Shown: in pieces, positions 10,437 to 23,420 of the stretch
Position numbering within the stretch: position 1 is the first letter of the stretch
How the letters are laid out: each line of letters opens with the position of its first letter
Assembly (NCBI GenBank): GCA_014529385.2
Contig: CM043952.1
Span: 61,210,119 to 61,274,118, forward strand
Length of the DNA stretch: 64,000 bases
From: Adiantum capillus-veneris
Lineage: Eukaryota; Streptophyta; Polypodiopsida; Polypodiales; Pteridaceae
Reading direction: 5' to 3'
Notes under the pieces: generated by a model
The model's input: only the letters and a program-made list of their open reading frames with translations
Told to the model about the DNA's origin: nothing
Database searches by the model: none
Translations under genes and position numbers: made by a program

Positions 10437-13107
10437 ATGGCGAACATAAGACCCATATTTTGCGGAAACTTTGAGTATGACACACGTTCCTCAGAGATAG
10501 AGCGGCTGTTCGACAAATACGGCAAGGTTGACAGAGTAGATTTGAAGTCAGGTATGCTCTCTTCTTTCGAAACAGAATATTGGGTCTGGGTCGAAGTAGC
10601 CAGATCCACAGTAGAAGATCAGAAATACAAGATTCCAGTTATTGCATGATGGGCATCACGGTGTAATCATTCTAGATTTGTAGTGGTGGGGACAAATTTC
10701 CTTTAAAAATTTCTTATATTCTACTTGTTCTGATAGTCTTGGATGTGCCGGATGCAATGTTTGAGGATTCAGCTTAATTTTATTTAGCGTTATGTGAGCA
10801 TAACAATGATGTTCTTCATGCAAATGTGAAGCTTGGGGCTTATTTCAATCTCAATGATGACCCAACAAAATGGCACCTTTTTCTCTGCTACATGGAGAAA
10901 ATTTGAATCTTCAAAGGCTTTTGTGTAATATCACTCACAAGGGTCAAAGAATTCTAAAGAGACTTGCTTGACACAACCAGGAGCTGCTTTTTTTTCCTAA
11001 ACAATCAAGCACGTGAAAGACACCACTTTGTGATAACAAAGATGATGGAATGGGTTGTAAGCTAGCAGTGGGTGCCACCACTATTTCAGCACTTGCTGTT
11101 GCAAACTAGTTTTGTAGTTGACATTCACCCATTCATCTTAATTAAGGCATGCTCAGAAAGTAGGTCCTTGACAACAGATGGCTTGGTAGTTGTGTTTTGT
11201 TTGTAGAGTGTGTTTTCACAGAGTTGTCGTCAATGGCACAGAATTAACTTTGTGTTGACTAAGGAAATGGTACTTAAAGTTTCATTTGGCGCAGGCGTTG
11301 TCTTCGGAAGCCTTTGGGTTTCTTCAGTTGTTTCCCTTCCTCTCTTACATGACATCCTACAACCAAATTATGCAATGGGCATCATCCAGACAACTTTCAG
11401 TCCTTTGCCAGATCGTCCTCATAGCTCATCCTTTGCATTTTTCCAGCTTGGAAGGTCGGGTCATTCACTACTGCATTCGCAACCTGACCATCCACCAACG
11501 TGCAGCTCTTCCTTTTGTCACCGGCTCTGCCAATCACCATGAAAGGCCTGTCTTACATTTCACATGGTTATTGCGCATATCATGACTTTTTGATATGTTT
11601 TTAAAAGGCCGTCTTTGTTCAGGTGTTTGTGTATATAAATATGAAGTCTGTAACTTGCTGTCGAGTTAATTTCTGCAAAGTCTTCGACTGCAGGCTTTGC
11701 TTTTGTATACATGAGTGATGAAAGAGATGCAAGGGATGCTATTCGAGCTTTAGATAATTATGAATTTGGAAGACAAAGGCGTCGTCTTCGTGTGGAATGG
11801 GCCAAGGTCAGTTGAGTGCTTTCTCATTTACTGTTTCGTGTTTAGTGCATACCCTTTATTACCTCTTGTTAGGTAAAGGATTTGCTGGCTTTTTGTTGTG
11901 CTGTCTTCTTATTTTCTTGCAGTTTGTTCTTCTCATGCGTTGTTTTACTTTTTGGGAGTGACATATATTTGTTCTGTCAATGCTGGTTATTGTATCCACA
12001 GCAAGCAGATGGTGCTATAAGGCGGCGAGAAGATGCAAGAAGAAGCATTGCAAAGCAAAGGCCTACCAAAACACTTTTTGTAGTAAACTTTGATCCTTTG
12101 GATACAAGGTCGCGAGATTTGGAACGGCATTTTGAGCCCTATGGCAAGATTGTTCAAGTTCGTATCCGGAAGAATTTTGCATTTATTCAGTATGAGACGC
12201 AAGAAGAGGCAACAAAAGCTTTGGAAGCCACGAATATGAGGTTGTCACAGTGGTTTCGATAACCTTGTTTTGAGGTCTCATTTGTATGGCTAGTTCAGTT
12301 GTATGAAACCATGCATGCAATTTGTTTTACTTTTGCAGTTTGTTCTAGAAATTAATACCTTTTTTTTCTTTTCTTAGCTCTGTTCTTATTGAACAAGGTG
12401 TGCTTATCTAGGCTTTTTATTGTTGCTTCAGCAAAATATTGGATAGAGTCATAACAGTTGAATATGCAACCCGTGAAGATGGGGACCGGGATCGTGGCAG
12501 TGTCAGTCCAGGGCGTGGAAGAGGAAGACGTGAGAGCCCTGACTATGGACGAGGAAGAAGTCCTGCTTTCAGGCGATCAAGGTACAAAATACTGTTCTCG
12601 ATTGTGTCATCTTGAGTCAGGACCAGATAGAGAAGGTTGGTTATGGTAATAAGCAAAGATTAGAAGGTCAAAGAAAGTTCGCTTTGCATGATTCAGTTGG
12701 CCAATCTTTCAAAATGATCGCATGTTTTTCCATGTCTGTTGCTGTTCTAGTGCTTGAAAAAACCCAGGTTTAGGTAGTCTCACCTACAAAGAGAACCTAC
12801 AAATTTTGAAATTTACCTCCAAATTTTAAATTTGAAGGTAAGATAACCTACAAAATTAGCAGGAATTTATTGTGAAAACATTCAATTATACCCATTTACC
12901 TCTTAAATTTTCTCTGTAAATTTTTCATTTTTTAAAGAAAAAAGTTTATTGTTGGAGCCTGCGGTGCCTGCTTGCTGTCTCCTTTAGAGTCTTTTGAGAA
13001 TGAAGTTCCATTTTAATTAGGTGTTACCTTGTGGATGCAGCCGATCACCACCTCGTCGATATCGCAGTCAATCTCCCGATTATGGACCTTATGGAGGCCA
13101 ACGCTAG
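10437..13107 (+). CDS. RS31: RS-subfamily SR splicing factor (RS31-like), 5 coding exons
   Basis: Coding exons are 10437-10551, 11694-11806, 12002-12240, 12432-12581 and 13041-13107, all with GT-AG borders and consistent phases. They total 684 nt and encode 227 residues. RRM1 starts at residue 4 ([13 protein letters not shown]2) and includes FAFVYM (RNP1). RRM2 begins [10 protein letters not shown] and contains HFEPYGK and NFAFIQYE, without the SWQDLKD motif of SF2-type proteins. This matches plant RS proteins such as Arabidopsis RS31/RS40/RS41. A short C-terminal tail carries RS, SP and RG pairs plus SPDYG repeats. It should bind exonic pre-mRNA sites and recruit U1/U2 components in nuclear speckles. 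It is shorter than RS31 (about 264 residues), the difference being in the tail. Introns 1 (about 1.1 kb) and 4 are the likely sites of alternative splicing, as known for this family. Confidence 0.95.
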
Positions 13108-15235
13108 AGAGGAGATACTTATCATCTAAGTAATGTGTATAATGCATGTAGGTGAAGCTCTTCACACTGTTCAGCTGACGCAATTGATCATGCGTGAGAA
13201 TCAGGAATTGTTTGTGTCAAGACATTGGAGTAAAAGTGTCATCGTGTGCTACTTTTGAGAGGTCTCAAGTATTGAAAGTCGTAAAAAGTACCTTCTAGAA
13301 GGCATTTATCCTGTCAAGCTTATAGATGTTCATAAAAAAAATGCCCACAAAAGCAGGGAGTGTGGCATTTTTTTGAAGTAAATGCTACATTTCTTGCCAG
13401 CGAAGGACTTAAAGGAGCTTTTACTAAAATGACTGCTTTGATCTGGTTCTTATGATCGATTCATGATAATGGGAATTGGGAGGCATGGAGATTTTCCTGT
13501 TATTGTATTCATTCTTGTTGGGAGTGTTGATGATTTGAATAACCAGCCTCCTCTTTGTTGATGGGATAAAAGCAAATCGTCGCACATCAGAATCTTTGCG
13601 TAGCGGAGGTGCTCAATTTATTTTTCTGTGAAGATTATTTATTTTGCTCCCAAGGGGACAGGAGTCTTTAGCGAGAGGGAATTGGGTTTGGAGAACCGTA
13701 TGTTTAAGTGCTGTAAGTCAATGATAAGTTTTATTTGTTCGTGGCTTTTTATGTACAATCAACTGGCTTGTGCTTGGGTTTTTCATGAAGTATTTTGATC
13801 GAGGATAGGGTTAACCTGACAACAGAGAAAGGTAATGATGCGGGGGGATTCTTCTCTTTCAATGCAAATCTGACGTGAAGATCAGTTTAGATTGTCTGAT
13901 TAGGCCCTTTTTCCAAGGGCATTATTGATATTTTCAGAAATTTGTGTAGGTAGGTCCTAAAGATGCACTTTTGCTCCAAAAGAAGGTAAAAAAAGTTGGG
14001 CTCTCAACCAATTACCTTGCAGGACTTTATATATTTTTTCAAACAAGATTTGTGAAATGATGGAACGCAGATTCTTGAACCATTGATGTACGCCTCCTTA
14101 CCCTAGTGGTCTTCATGCTTGTTTTTTTAAGGCAATCTAAGTCGTGGCAATCATTGGCAGTGCTCGTGTAACATCCAGCTATGGCTGCATTCATCATGGT
14201 GATAGTACTGTACATTGACTCCAGAAATCTTTGCTCTATTTTCTGTCGATAGATATGTAGGGGCCCTGTACTCAGCATTGTCGTGCAGTGTTGTCCCATG
14301 TTCTATGGAAGTGTGAGGTTGTGAATTATTGAGTGTACACTACAATGTACATGTCTGTACATTTGCAACATGACATGTGCCACTGTCCACATGGGTGACA
14401 GTTGTGTTAGTAACAAGGTATTCTTTTTTTGTATTCGAGCTATATGGGTTTCAAAGTAATGAAGGAGATTGAACAAAAGGGGAATTTTTGAAAGTGAGGA
14501 GAGCACGGAAGTGAATTGAAGTGGCGCAGACGGTGCAAAGTATCCATTTATTAGGGCAGGGTTGCCCTTAGAAGTTCATGCATTTGTATATTTCTGGGTA
14601 ATAGTGTAATTTTTGACCTATTGAATATGGATTAATACCCAAAAATAGGTAAATTGCCTATTGAAAGGGTGCCTTGCTATTTGAAGGTGTTTGATTGTTT
14701 CTTGTGGCATGGCAGGCGATTGGGGTAAAGTTGCTTGCTAGATTCTCACTTGGGCTCTTTGATTCAACAAAGCTCTATTTAATGTGAAAGAAGGTCGATG
14801 TATGTGGGTGTCTAAATTGACTAGTGCAGGGAGATGTTATTGTAATATAGGTTTTGGTTTTGTTTCTTTTCCTCAAATTTTTGTACCATTTTTTTATATA
14901 ATGGGAGCTTTCTTGGTGCATAGTGTCACAAATATGGATGGGAAGGAAGCACAATTTATGTGTCAGAAGTGTCAATTCTTTTGCAAGAGGAAATTGAACC
15001 TTTCTTTTTTATTTTCTTGGTGGGCATTTGAGTATAGCACAACACATGTTAATTTATTGCATTCAATAGTTATTAAGAGTGGGAAACCTACACAGGGTTT
15101 GCCTTTTAAGTAGAGGACATGGTTGGGTGGAGCATGGATTTCCACTTCTTCCCTTGGCCTTTGAGGATGTTGAAAGTGTGTGTGCATGTGTGTGATGCAC
15201 ACATACACCTCAAGCTTCTCTTGCTTTGAACATTG

Positions 15236-15239
<4 letters not shown>
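13108..15239. other. 3'UTR of RS31-like gene then intergenic DNA
   Basis: The first few hundred bases after the stop are presumably the 3'UTR; no single poly(A) signal stands out. From about 13.8 kb on I see no gene. The open frames at 14039-14299 (minus) and 14784-15113 (plus) show no recognisable motifs. Confidence 0.5.

Positions 15240-15280
<41 letters not shown>
15240..15280. repeat. (CT)n microsatellite
   Basis: A 41-base CT run. Confidence 0.95.
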
Positions 15281-15284
<4 letters not shown>

Positions 15285-15354
15285 TAGGTTTTGAGTTCAA
15301 CTCTCCTCGTTGGATAGATCTTTAAGGCCTCTTGGGATAGTTTCCATAATCTTA

Positions 15355-15359
<5 letters not shown>

Positions 15360-15398
<39 letters not shown>

Positions 15399-15445
15399 TA
15401 TGCGTGCTCCTGTAGTCACCTACAAGTTGGGTCGTGTGTGTGTGT

Positions 15446-15494
<49 letters not shown>

Positions 15495-15540
15495 GCGTGC
15501 TCCTCTAGTCACCTACAAATTGGTTCATGTGTGCGTATGC
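15360..15540. repeat. Tandem duplication carrying its own (CT)n tract
   Basis: A ~90-base unit occurs twice: (CT)n at 15360-15395 or 15447-15490, followed by GCGTGCTCCT(G/C)TAGTCACCTACAA(G/A)TTGG and a GTGTG stretch. The microsatellite and its flank were copied together, most simply by unequal exchange at the CT tracts. Confidence 0.85.
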
Positions 15541-15858
15541 TCGTTATACACAATCCCAAACTTCTCCAAGGCCTCTTCCTTCCATTCAACACTACAAATT
15601 GCAAGGAGCCCCACACCGCATTTTCTCCCTTGCTTATGTTGCTACCTTGCTTCCATTACGTTAATTGCAAAGCTTCAGCATGTTTTGGTTTCTTTGCTAT
15701 AATTCAACATTGCCTTCACTTCATAAGGCGCTTTCTTCAGTGCTACACTATGGATCTCGTAGCATTACATTAAAAAGAAAATTTATTTTTAATTTTCTAC
15801 TCACCAAGGCTTTGCAAAAGACCTGAAGTTAACCCTTACGGACACCTTATCACCTTTG

Positions 15859-18800
15859 TGTTACGTATGGAGCCTGATTTCTCCTTGTATTTCTACGGTA
15901 AAAGCGCACATTTGTAAGGCTCCCATTATGAGGAGAAGCCATCGTGCGTGAAGGAAAATCACTCGTCGGAAACCAAAATTTTCACGGCCAAAAATCAGGG
16001 TTAACTTTAGAGGCCGTCCCTGAGACTTTTTTTTCCCTCGTCGGAATATTCCTTTTCGTCGGAATATTATAGTCGGACGGCGGTCGGAAAGTGGTCGGAA
16101 AACAACTGTTGGTTGGTCGGTGGCCAGTAGTCAATGGCCAGTGGTCGGTGGTCGGAAGTCAATGACCGGTGGTCGGTAGCCGAATTCAAAAGCGGATTTG
16201 TCTACACAAGGGTGGCCACACATGGGCGGATTGGACGGTCCGATTTGGACTTATTCACACAAGGGCGGCTACACATGGCTGCCTCTCATGAGAGAAGGCA
16301 ACCCTTTTGGCCTATAAAAGGGTGCCATTTCTACACACATTTCATAGTGTGAAGTTGATGCAACAAGGTGAGTGTGAGGTGGTGAGAGTGAAGCAAGGCG
16401 GGAGCTCCATTAAGGGTATAATCCCCTTGTAAACTACTTCTTGTTTTGAAGTATTAAAGCCATTGAGTGGCTCCTTTCCCGTGGACGTAATCCACATTGG
16501 GTGAACCACGTATATCGTGTGTACTCTCTCTCTCTCTCTCTCTCTCTACTCTATAATCTCTTGTGTGTGAAATCTCTCTCTCTCCATTAAGTAATCTACT
16601 CAATTATCTATTTAGCTACGTCTTATTTCCTAACAACTGGTATCAGAGCAAGGTTTGCTCGTAGCTAAATTATCTCAAAGAAAGGATTCTTAGAATTGAG
16701 TGGGAGTTATGGTGGAGAAAGGGAGGCTCAAGATTGAGAAGTTCAACGGCAAAAACTACCAACATTGGAAGATACAGATTGAAGACTATCTCTACCAGAA
16801 GGACCTCTATTTTTCACTAGGCGGTCTTGCAAAGAAGCCCGCAACAATGGCAGATGAAGCGTGGATTGTCCTTGATCGAAAGGCACTGGGAACAATCCGG
16901 TTAAGCTTGGCGTCAACGGTGGCCTTCAATGTTTCAGAGATGAAGACCACGGAGGACTTAATGAAGTCACTTGACGACTTCTACGAGAAACCATCGGCAT
17001 CCAATAAGGTATTTCTTATGAAGCGCTTGTTCAATCTAAAGATCACAGAGAATGGTTCAGTTGCAGAACACCTAAATGACTTTAACACAAACATAAGTCA
17101 ACTTCGATCGGTGAAAATCAATTTCGATGATGAGGTGCGAGCTCTCTTTATACTATCATCTCTACCCGTTGGGACAGCCTTGTGATGGCTGTAAGCAATT
17201 CTATTTCTGGTACAAATACTCTTAAGTTTGATGATGTTGTGGGTGTTCTCCTAAGTGAGGAAATACGAAGGAGAAGCACAGGAGAATCATCAAGTACTGC
17301 ATTGCCAGTGGAAACAAGAGGAAGGCTTAAGGAGAGGTTCAAAAGCCAAAAGGGTCGTGATCGCTCAAGACGAAGCAAGTCACGCACAAAGTCAGTTCTT
17401 GAATGTTGGAACTGCGGCAAGAAGGGCCACGTCAAGAAGGATTGCTGGTCCAAGAAGAGGAAGGAGATTGAGTCTCAAAACAACAAGCCAACATCGGATG
17501 CCAATGTGGTAGGTAAAGTAGAGCAAGATGTACTAATTCTCTCATTAGACAATGTGTCTAATTCTTGGATAGTAGATTCCAGGGCTTCATTCCATGCGAC
17601 ACCACACAAGCAACATTTCCAAGATTACACCAAAGGTAATTTTGGGTATGTATACTTGGGAGATGATGAAGCTTGTGAGATTGTCGGCAAAGGTACAGTT
17701 TCTGTCAAAATTGCTAACAGAAATGAATGGAAGCTTAAAGATGGTAGGCATGTTCCTTCTCTTCGAAAAAATTTGATCTCTACAGGAAAATTGGACGATG
17801 AAGGTCACAACATTGCATTCGAAAACAAACGATGGAAGATCTCAAAGGGATCTTTGGTAGTTGCCAAGGGAGAAAAGGTCGGTACACTTTACTTGTGTAC
17901 TATGAGCACGCAGCCTTCAGCTTGTGTAGCAACTACAGAAGTTGACAGTGCGGTGTGGCACTATCGACTTGGGCATTTGAGTGCCAAAGGAATGCAAATC
18001 CTTCAAACAAAGAAGCTTCTACCATGTTTGAAAGAAGTGGACTTAGAGTTCTCTGAAGATTGTGTTTATGGTAAACAAAAGAGGGTAAAATTCCAAAAAT
18101 CAGGAAATGAAAGAAAAAATAAAAAACTTGAGTTGGTTCATTCTGATGTTTGGGGTTCTGCAAGTACACCATCACTTGGTGGCTCATTGTACTATGTAAC
18201 ATTTATAGACGATGCGACTAGAAAAACATGGGTTTATGTCATGAAGAATAAATCCGATGTATTTTCCATATTTCAAAGGTGGAAAGCCTTTGTGGAGAAT
18301 GAAACATGTACCAAGGTTAAATGCCTCAGATCCGACAATGGAGGCGAATATTGCAGCCAAGCTTTTGAAAGCTTTTGTGCTAGCAATGGCATTTAAAGGC
18401 AAAGGACAACCCCAAGGACACCTTAACAAAATGGGATTTCGGAAAGGATGAACAGGACAATCATGGAGCGAGCACGAAGCATGCGGCTACATGCAGGCCT
18501 ACCGCTTGAGCTTTGGGCGGAAGCTGTAAGTACGTCTGTGTACTTAATCAATCGGTCACCCTCAACGGCATTGGATGGGGGAGTTCCAGAAGAGGCATGG
18601 ACAGGTAAACCGGTGAATTATGCATTTCTCAAAGTATTTGGGTGTGAGGCTTTCATGCACATAGATAGAAGCTTAAGATCGAAGCTAGATGCAAAGTCCA
18701 AAAAGTGTTTCTTCATTGGCTATGGAGAAGGTGACTTTGGGTATCGCCTATGGAATCCTGAAGATGGTAAAATCTTAAGGAGTAGGGATGTAATTTTTAA

Positions 18801-21385
18801 CGAACAAAATATGTACAAAGATTACTTGGAAAGAAAACAAACAAAAGAAACAGGTGATGAGTACATGGAGCTTGAGGATGGTGAAGACTCAAGGACTGCA
18901 AACGGTGACAATGTGGAATAACGTCAACCAAATGAGGAGCCTCAATCTATTCCCCGAAGATCTTCAAGAGAAAGTAGACCTCCAGAAAGGTTTGTTCCTT
19001 CCTTCAACCATCTCTTGATCTCAGATTCTGGGGAGCCAGAATCATACGAAGAAGCTATGCAACATGAATCCAAAGAAGAATGGACGAAAAGTATGCAAGT
19101 GGAGATGGACTCACTAAATCGCAACCAAACATGGGAGTTGGTTGAGTTGCCTAAAGGTAAGCGAACACTTCAAAACAAATGGGTGTACAAGCTGAAGGAA
19201 GAAGAAGGTGGGAAGAAAAGGTACAAGTCTAGGCTTGTGGTAAAAAGTTTTTCTCAAAAGAAAGGTATTGACTTCAATGAAATATTTTCTCCTGTTGTAA
19301 AAATGAACTCAATTAGTCTTGTCTTAAGCCTTGTGGCTGCTCATGATCTAAATCTCGAGCAAATGGATGTAAATACGGCATTCCCTCACGGTGACTTAGA
19401 GGAGGAAATCTACATGCTTCAACCAAAGGGATATGAAGTAAAAGGTAAGGAGAAAATGGTTTGCACATTAAAGAAGAGCTTGTATGGTTTAAAGCAAGCA
19501 TCAAGACAATGGTACTTGAAGTTTGATCGATGGATGTTGGATCATGGATTCACAAGATGCAACTTGGATCATTGCGTCTACACGAAGAATTTGGGAGATG
19601 GGAAATTCATCATCCTAATGTTGTATGTTGATGACATGTTGATTGCAAGTGTTAACATGCAGGACATCAAAGACCTAAAAGAGGAGCTGTCTAAATCTTT
19701 TTCAATGAAAGTTTTGGGTGCTGCAAAGAGGATACTTGGTATGAAAATATCAAGGGACAGGACGAAGAAGACAATAAAGCTATCTCAAGAAGATTACATC
19801 AAGAAGGTACTAGAAAGGTTTGCAATGCAAAATGCAAAACCAGTTTCTACACCTTTGGCTGGTCACTTTAAACTAACGAAGGATATGTGTGCAAAGACAC
19901 AAGAGGAGATAGCCTATATGTCTAAAGTTCCATATGCTGCAGCGGTAGGTTCTCTAATGTTTGCTATGGTCTGGACAAGGCCAGACATTGCACATGCAGT
20001 GGGAGTTGTGAGTAGGTTCATGGACAACCCAGGTAAAGAGCATTGGCAGGCTGTGAAGTGGATACTTAGGTATTTAAAAGGGACAACAACAAATGCGTTA
20101 TATTTTGGAGGAACTAATATTTTTCTAGAAGGGTATGCTGATGCAGATATGGCAGGTGACAAAGATACTCGAAGGAGCACTACTGGCTATGTGTTCACGG
20201 TTGGAGGCACAACAGTAAGCTGGGCTTCAAAGCTACAGAAAGTGGTTTCACTTTCTACCACGAAAGCAAAGTATGTAGAAATGACGGAGGCAAGCAAAGA
20301 AATTCTGTGGCTTCACAGATTCTTAGAAGAGCTTGGATTCAAACAAGACAATTGTGTTTTGTACAGTGATAGCCAAAGTGCTATCCATCTTGCGAAGAAC
20401 TCAGCCTTTCATTCAAGGACAAAGCACATTGAGGTGAGATATCACTTCATACGCACTCTTTTGGAAGAGGGACAACTAAAGTTAGGAAAGGTGCATACAA
20501 GTGAAAATCCTGCGGACATGTTTACAAAGGTGGTCAACAAGGAGAAGTTGAGCTTTTGCTCATCTTCAATCGGCATTCAAGGATAAGAAGCCAGGATGGA
20601 AAGCAGTCAGAGGTTTGGAGATCAGTCTCCAAGTGGGAGATTGTTAAGTATGGAGCCTGATTTACCCTTGTAATTTCTATGGTAAAAGCGCACATTTGTA
20701 AGGCCCCCATTATTAGGAGAAGCCATCGTACGTGAAGGAAAATCACTCGTCGGAAACCAAATTTTTCACGGCCAAAAATCAGGGGTAACTTTAGGGGCCT
20801 CGTGGGCGGAAGCCCCTGAGACTTTTTTTTTCCCTCGCCGGAATATTATGGCCGGACAACGGCCGGAAAGTGGTGGAAAACAACCGCTGGTTGGCCGGTG
20901 GCCAGTAGTCAATCGCAGGTGGCCGGTGGCCGAATTCAAAAGCGGATTTGTCTACACAAGGGCGGCCACACAAGGGCGGATTGGAGGGTCCGATTTGGAC
21001 TTATTCACACAAGGGCGGCTACACATGGCTGCCTCTCATGAGAGAAGACAGCCCTTTTGGCCTATAAAAGAAGGCCATTTCTACACACATTTCATAGTGT
21101 GAAGTTGATGCAACAAGGTGAGTGTGAGATGGTGAGAGTGAAACAAGGCGGGAGATCCATTAAGGGTATAATCCCTTTGTAAACTACTTCTTGTTTTGAA
21201 GTACTAAAGCCATTGAGTGGCTGCTTTCCCGTGGACGTAACCCACATTGGGTGAACCACGTATATTGTGTGTACTCTCTCTCTCTCTCTCTCTCTCTACT
21301 CTATAATCTCTTGTGTGTGAAATCTATCTCTCTGCATTAAGTAATCTACTCAATTATCGATTTAGCTACGTCTTATTTGCTAACA
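15859..21385 (+). mobile_element. Element F: Ty1/copia retrotransposon nested in LTR of E
   Basis: The 5' LTR is 15859-16635 (777 bp) and the 3' LTR 20642-21385 (744 bp); both begin TGTTA and end TAACA. A perfect 5-bp target duplication CTTTG lies at 15854-15858 and 21386-21390. The PBS TGGTATCAGAGCAAGG (from 16638) matches the 3' end of initiator tRNA-Met. The polypurine tract AAGTGGGAGAT (20631-20641) abuts the 3' LTR. Both LTRs carry a (CT)n stretch near their ends (16524-16548 and 21274-21297). Integration occurred 32 bases inside the 5' LTR of E. It is structurally complete, but its coding region is disabled. Confidence 0.97.
16709..20586 (+). pseudogene. F gag-pol polyprotein (Ty1/copia order), broken
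   Basis: The ATG at 16709 opens a copia gag (KFNGKNYQHWK). A frameshift near 17180 follows, then a CCHC knuckle CWNCGKKGHVKKDC (17404-17445). The protease motif reads DSR at 17572-17580 where the family has DSG, so the active-site Gly is lost. The pre-integrase block HYRLGH...DCVYGK and integrase core (HSDVWG, LRSDNGGEY, and QNGISERMNRT with the third acid) follow. Stops interrupt at 18394-18396, 18424-18426 and 18919-18921, all in the same frame. RT carries YVDD at 19624-19635. RNase H has ADAD and DSQSA, but the block normally containing its catalytic Glu reads TKAKY at about 20260-20276, both Glu positions being Lys. Integrase precedes RT, as in copia. Confidence 0.93.
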
Positions 21386-21899
21386 CTTTGACGGACGCAT
21401 TATTATTTATTTGATTGAGTCATGGATCGGGCTTGCCGGTCTAATAGGTGTGTAGGTGATTGCCGATGAGAGGCGCACCACTTATCTTATTTTTACAGTA
21501 GTTTTGCAACGACCAGCCATTGTGGGCATTCAAGTGTGAATGGATTGAACTCTTATAAAAGGTCTATTTAACCTAAAAATCCTCATTCTTTGAGGTGCAA
21601 GCTAAGAAGTGCTCTTGCTCCATCTCTGTCTCCTTCTCCTTCGTGTGTTCATGTGTGTATATGTGAGAGTGTGTGATCGAGCATTGCGCCTGCATCGGCA
21701 AAGCGGTTGAGCACGGCGGCATCAACAGCTCTTTCGTAGCACAGGATCCTTCACGACGGAAGCATTGAGTGGTGAGTGACACATCCATGTCCCTTTGAGC
21801 TTGCTAGGATTGTCTAGTTGTGTGCTGACACTCTTTCGAAGCTCGCATGCACTGCACATGCAAGTTCCCAGTCCTCCGATACGTGCGGCTAAGCATACA

Positions 21900-22290
21900 T
21901 TTGGTGCCGCTGTCAGGAACTACCTTGCACTAAGCTTGAGGAGCACTCAATGCTACCTCATGAAGCCTTCACTTCTGTCATTTCTGGTTTTTTGTTGAGT
22001 TGTGTGAGAAGTGTAAGGTGCAGGTTTAGTAGGATTTGTAAGCTTTGTTAAGTGTTGCAGTGTACTTGCTTTTGTTAGATTTGTTAGATCTGTAATGTGC
22101 AGGTGTTAGAAAATCTGTTAGTTAGTGTAAATCTGTAAATGCAGTAGATAGTGAGTAGATTGAGTACTCCGCGGGTGAGTGAGCAGTTTTGCTTTGTTAG
22201 GAAGTGTACAAAGTGTGCAATGCTTAGTGTAGACAGTGTGTAGCTTACTGTGTTAGACAGTGTGTGAGCAGAGGTAATTAGTGTTAATTA
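21900..22290 (+). other. E leader with primer-binding site
   Basis: The PBS TGGTGCCGCTGTCAGG (from 21902) is followed by about 370 bases of T/G-rich leader with loose repeats of GTGTTAG and AGTGTG. It ends where gag-like sequence begins. No gene is seen apart from the element's own frame. Confidence 0.7.
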
Positions 22291-22293
22291 TTT

Positions 22294-23420
22294 GTGTTAG
22301 TTGCAAGGAGGTTACTTTGGGGTGTAGCATCTCAACTCCAGAAAGCCCAACGAGAGGAAGGAGAGTCGGTGAGGGACTTTATTAGTCACTTGAAGCATTT
22401 GAATTCTCGTTGTAATCCAAATGAGCGCTTCAATAATAACCAATTGCTTGATAGATTCATTACGGGACTACGACATGAGGATATACAATGGCCTAGTCAT
22501 TAGAGGTATCACCACTTGGGAGGCAGTCACCACCAATGCGATCCAATTAGAGGATAATTTAATGATTCAAGGAGAAAGAGTGTTTGTTGAGCCTAGATCT
22601 ACTAGCTCGCAAGCATCGGGGCGTGAGCCAATGACCATAAAACCTATTGCTAAAGAGCCAAAGATATTATGAGATGACTTTAGCATATCTCACCAAGGCC
22701 ATTCAAGAAATTCTTAGAGACAATCGTGCTCCACAAAACAATCATATGTATCCAAGAAGGGAACAACAATGGTGCTCAGTTTGCTATGGTCTGCATAGTA
22801 TCAATGAATGCCCTACGTTTAGAGTAAAATTTGTGGGAATTGCAATGCATGTGGTAGGTATGGTCATCAAGCCAAGGATTGCATAGTATTTAAACGTGCA
22901 ATGGCTAATAGACCAACCTTAGAATGGACGGACACACCTCGAGTGCCTGCATGGGTGCCAGCCCCACCTCTTGAACAACCGTCACAACAAGAATCACTTC
23001 TGTGAATCAAGTCGGTTGTGAGTCATCTATTGCTTGTTTGGAAGGCTGTGAGGAAGATATACACCCTAATATTGCCTATGGCATTGATGCACTTAAAGAA
23101 AGTCCACAATATTACATGGAGGACTATTGAGGACAAGTCAAACTCGTTTATCAAGTAGCTGCTCTTGTTGCAAGAGGCCAACGTATCAATTACAATGCCA
23201 AGAGACCACTTCTTCAATGCTACGAGTGTGGGGCTCCACATCGTGTAGCCGAGTGTCCTATTAGATTACAAAAGAATGCCACACTAATGCAAACAAATCA
23301 AGCGAGCACGTCTACAATGCCGCTACTCATGTGTAATCGATATGGTATAGATCATTTAATTGCCCAATGTCCTAATAATCCAAATGCACCAAAGATCACG
23401 CCATTAATTTAATTGAGGTT
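22294..23420 (+). pseudogene. E gag remnant with three zinc-knuckle blocks
   Basis: The frame from 22294 contains a retrotransposon gag segment (VRDFISHLKHLNSRC and LLDRFITGLRHEDI). Several frameshifts follow. CCHC-type blocks are CNACGRYGHQAKDC (22841-22882), CYECGAPHRVAEC (23218-23256) and a decayed CNRYGIDHLIAQC (about 23332-23370), plus CSVCYGLHSINEC at about 22775. Repeated knuckles would bind genomic RNA. The frames are too scrambled for translation. Confidence 0.75.

Noticed and set aside
11210-11585. Open frames in intron 1 of the RS31-like gene
   Set aside because: They lie within an intron whose borders and phases are firmly set by RRM1 continuity.
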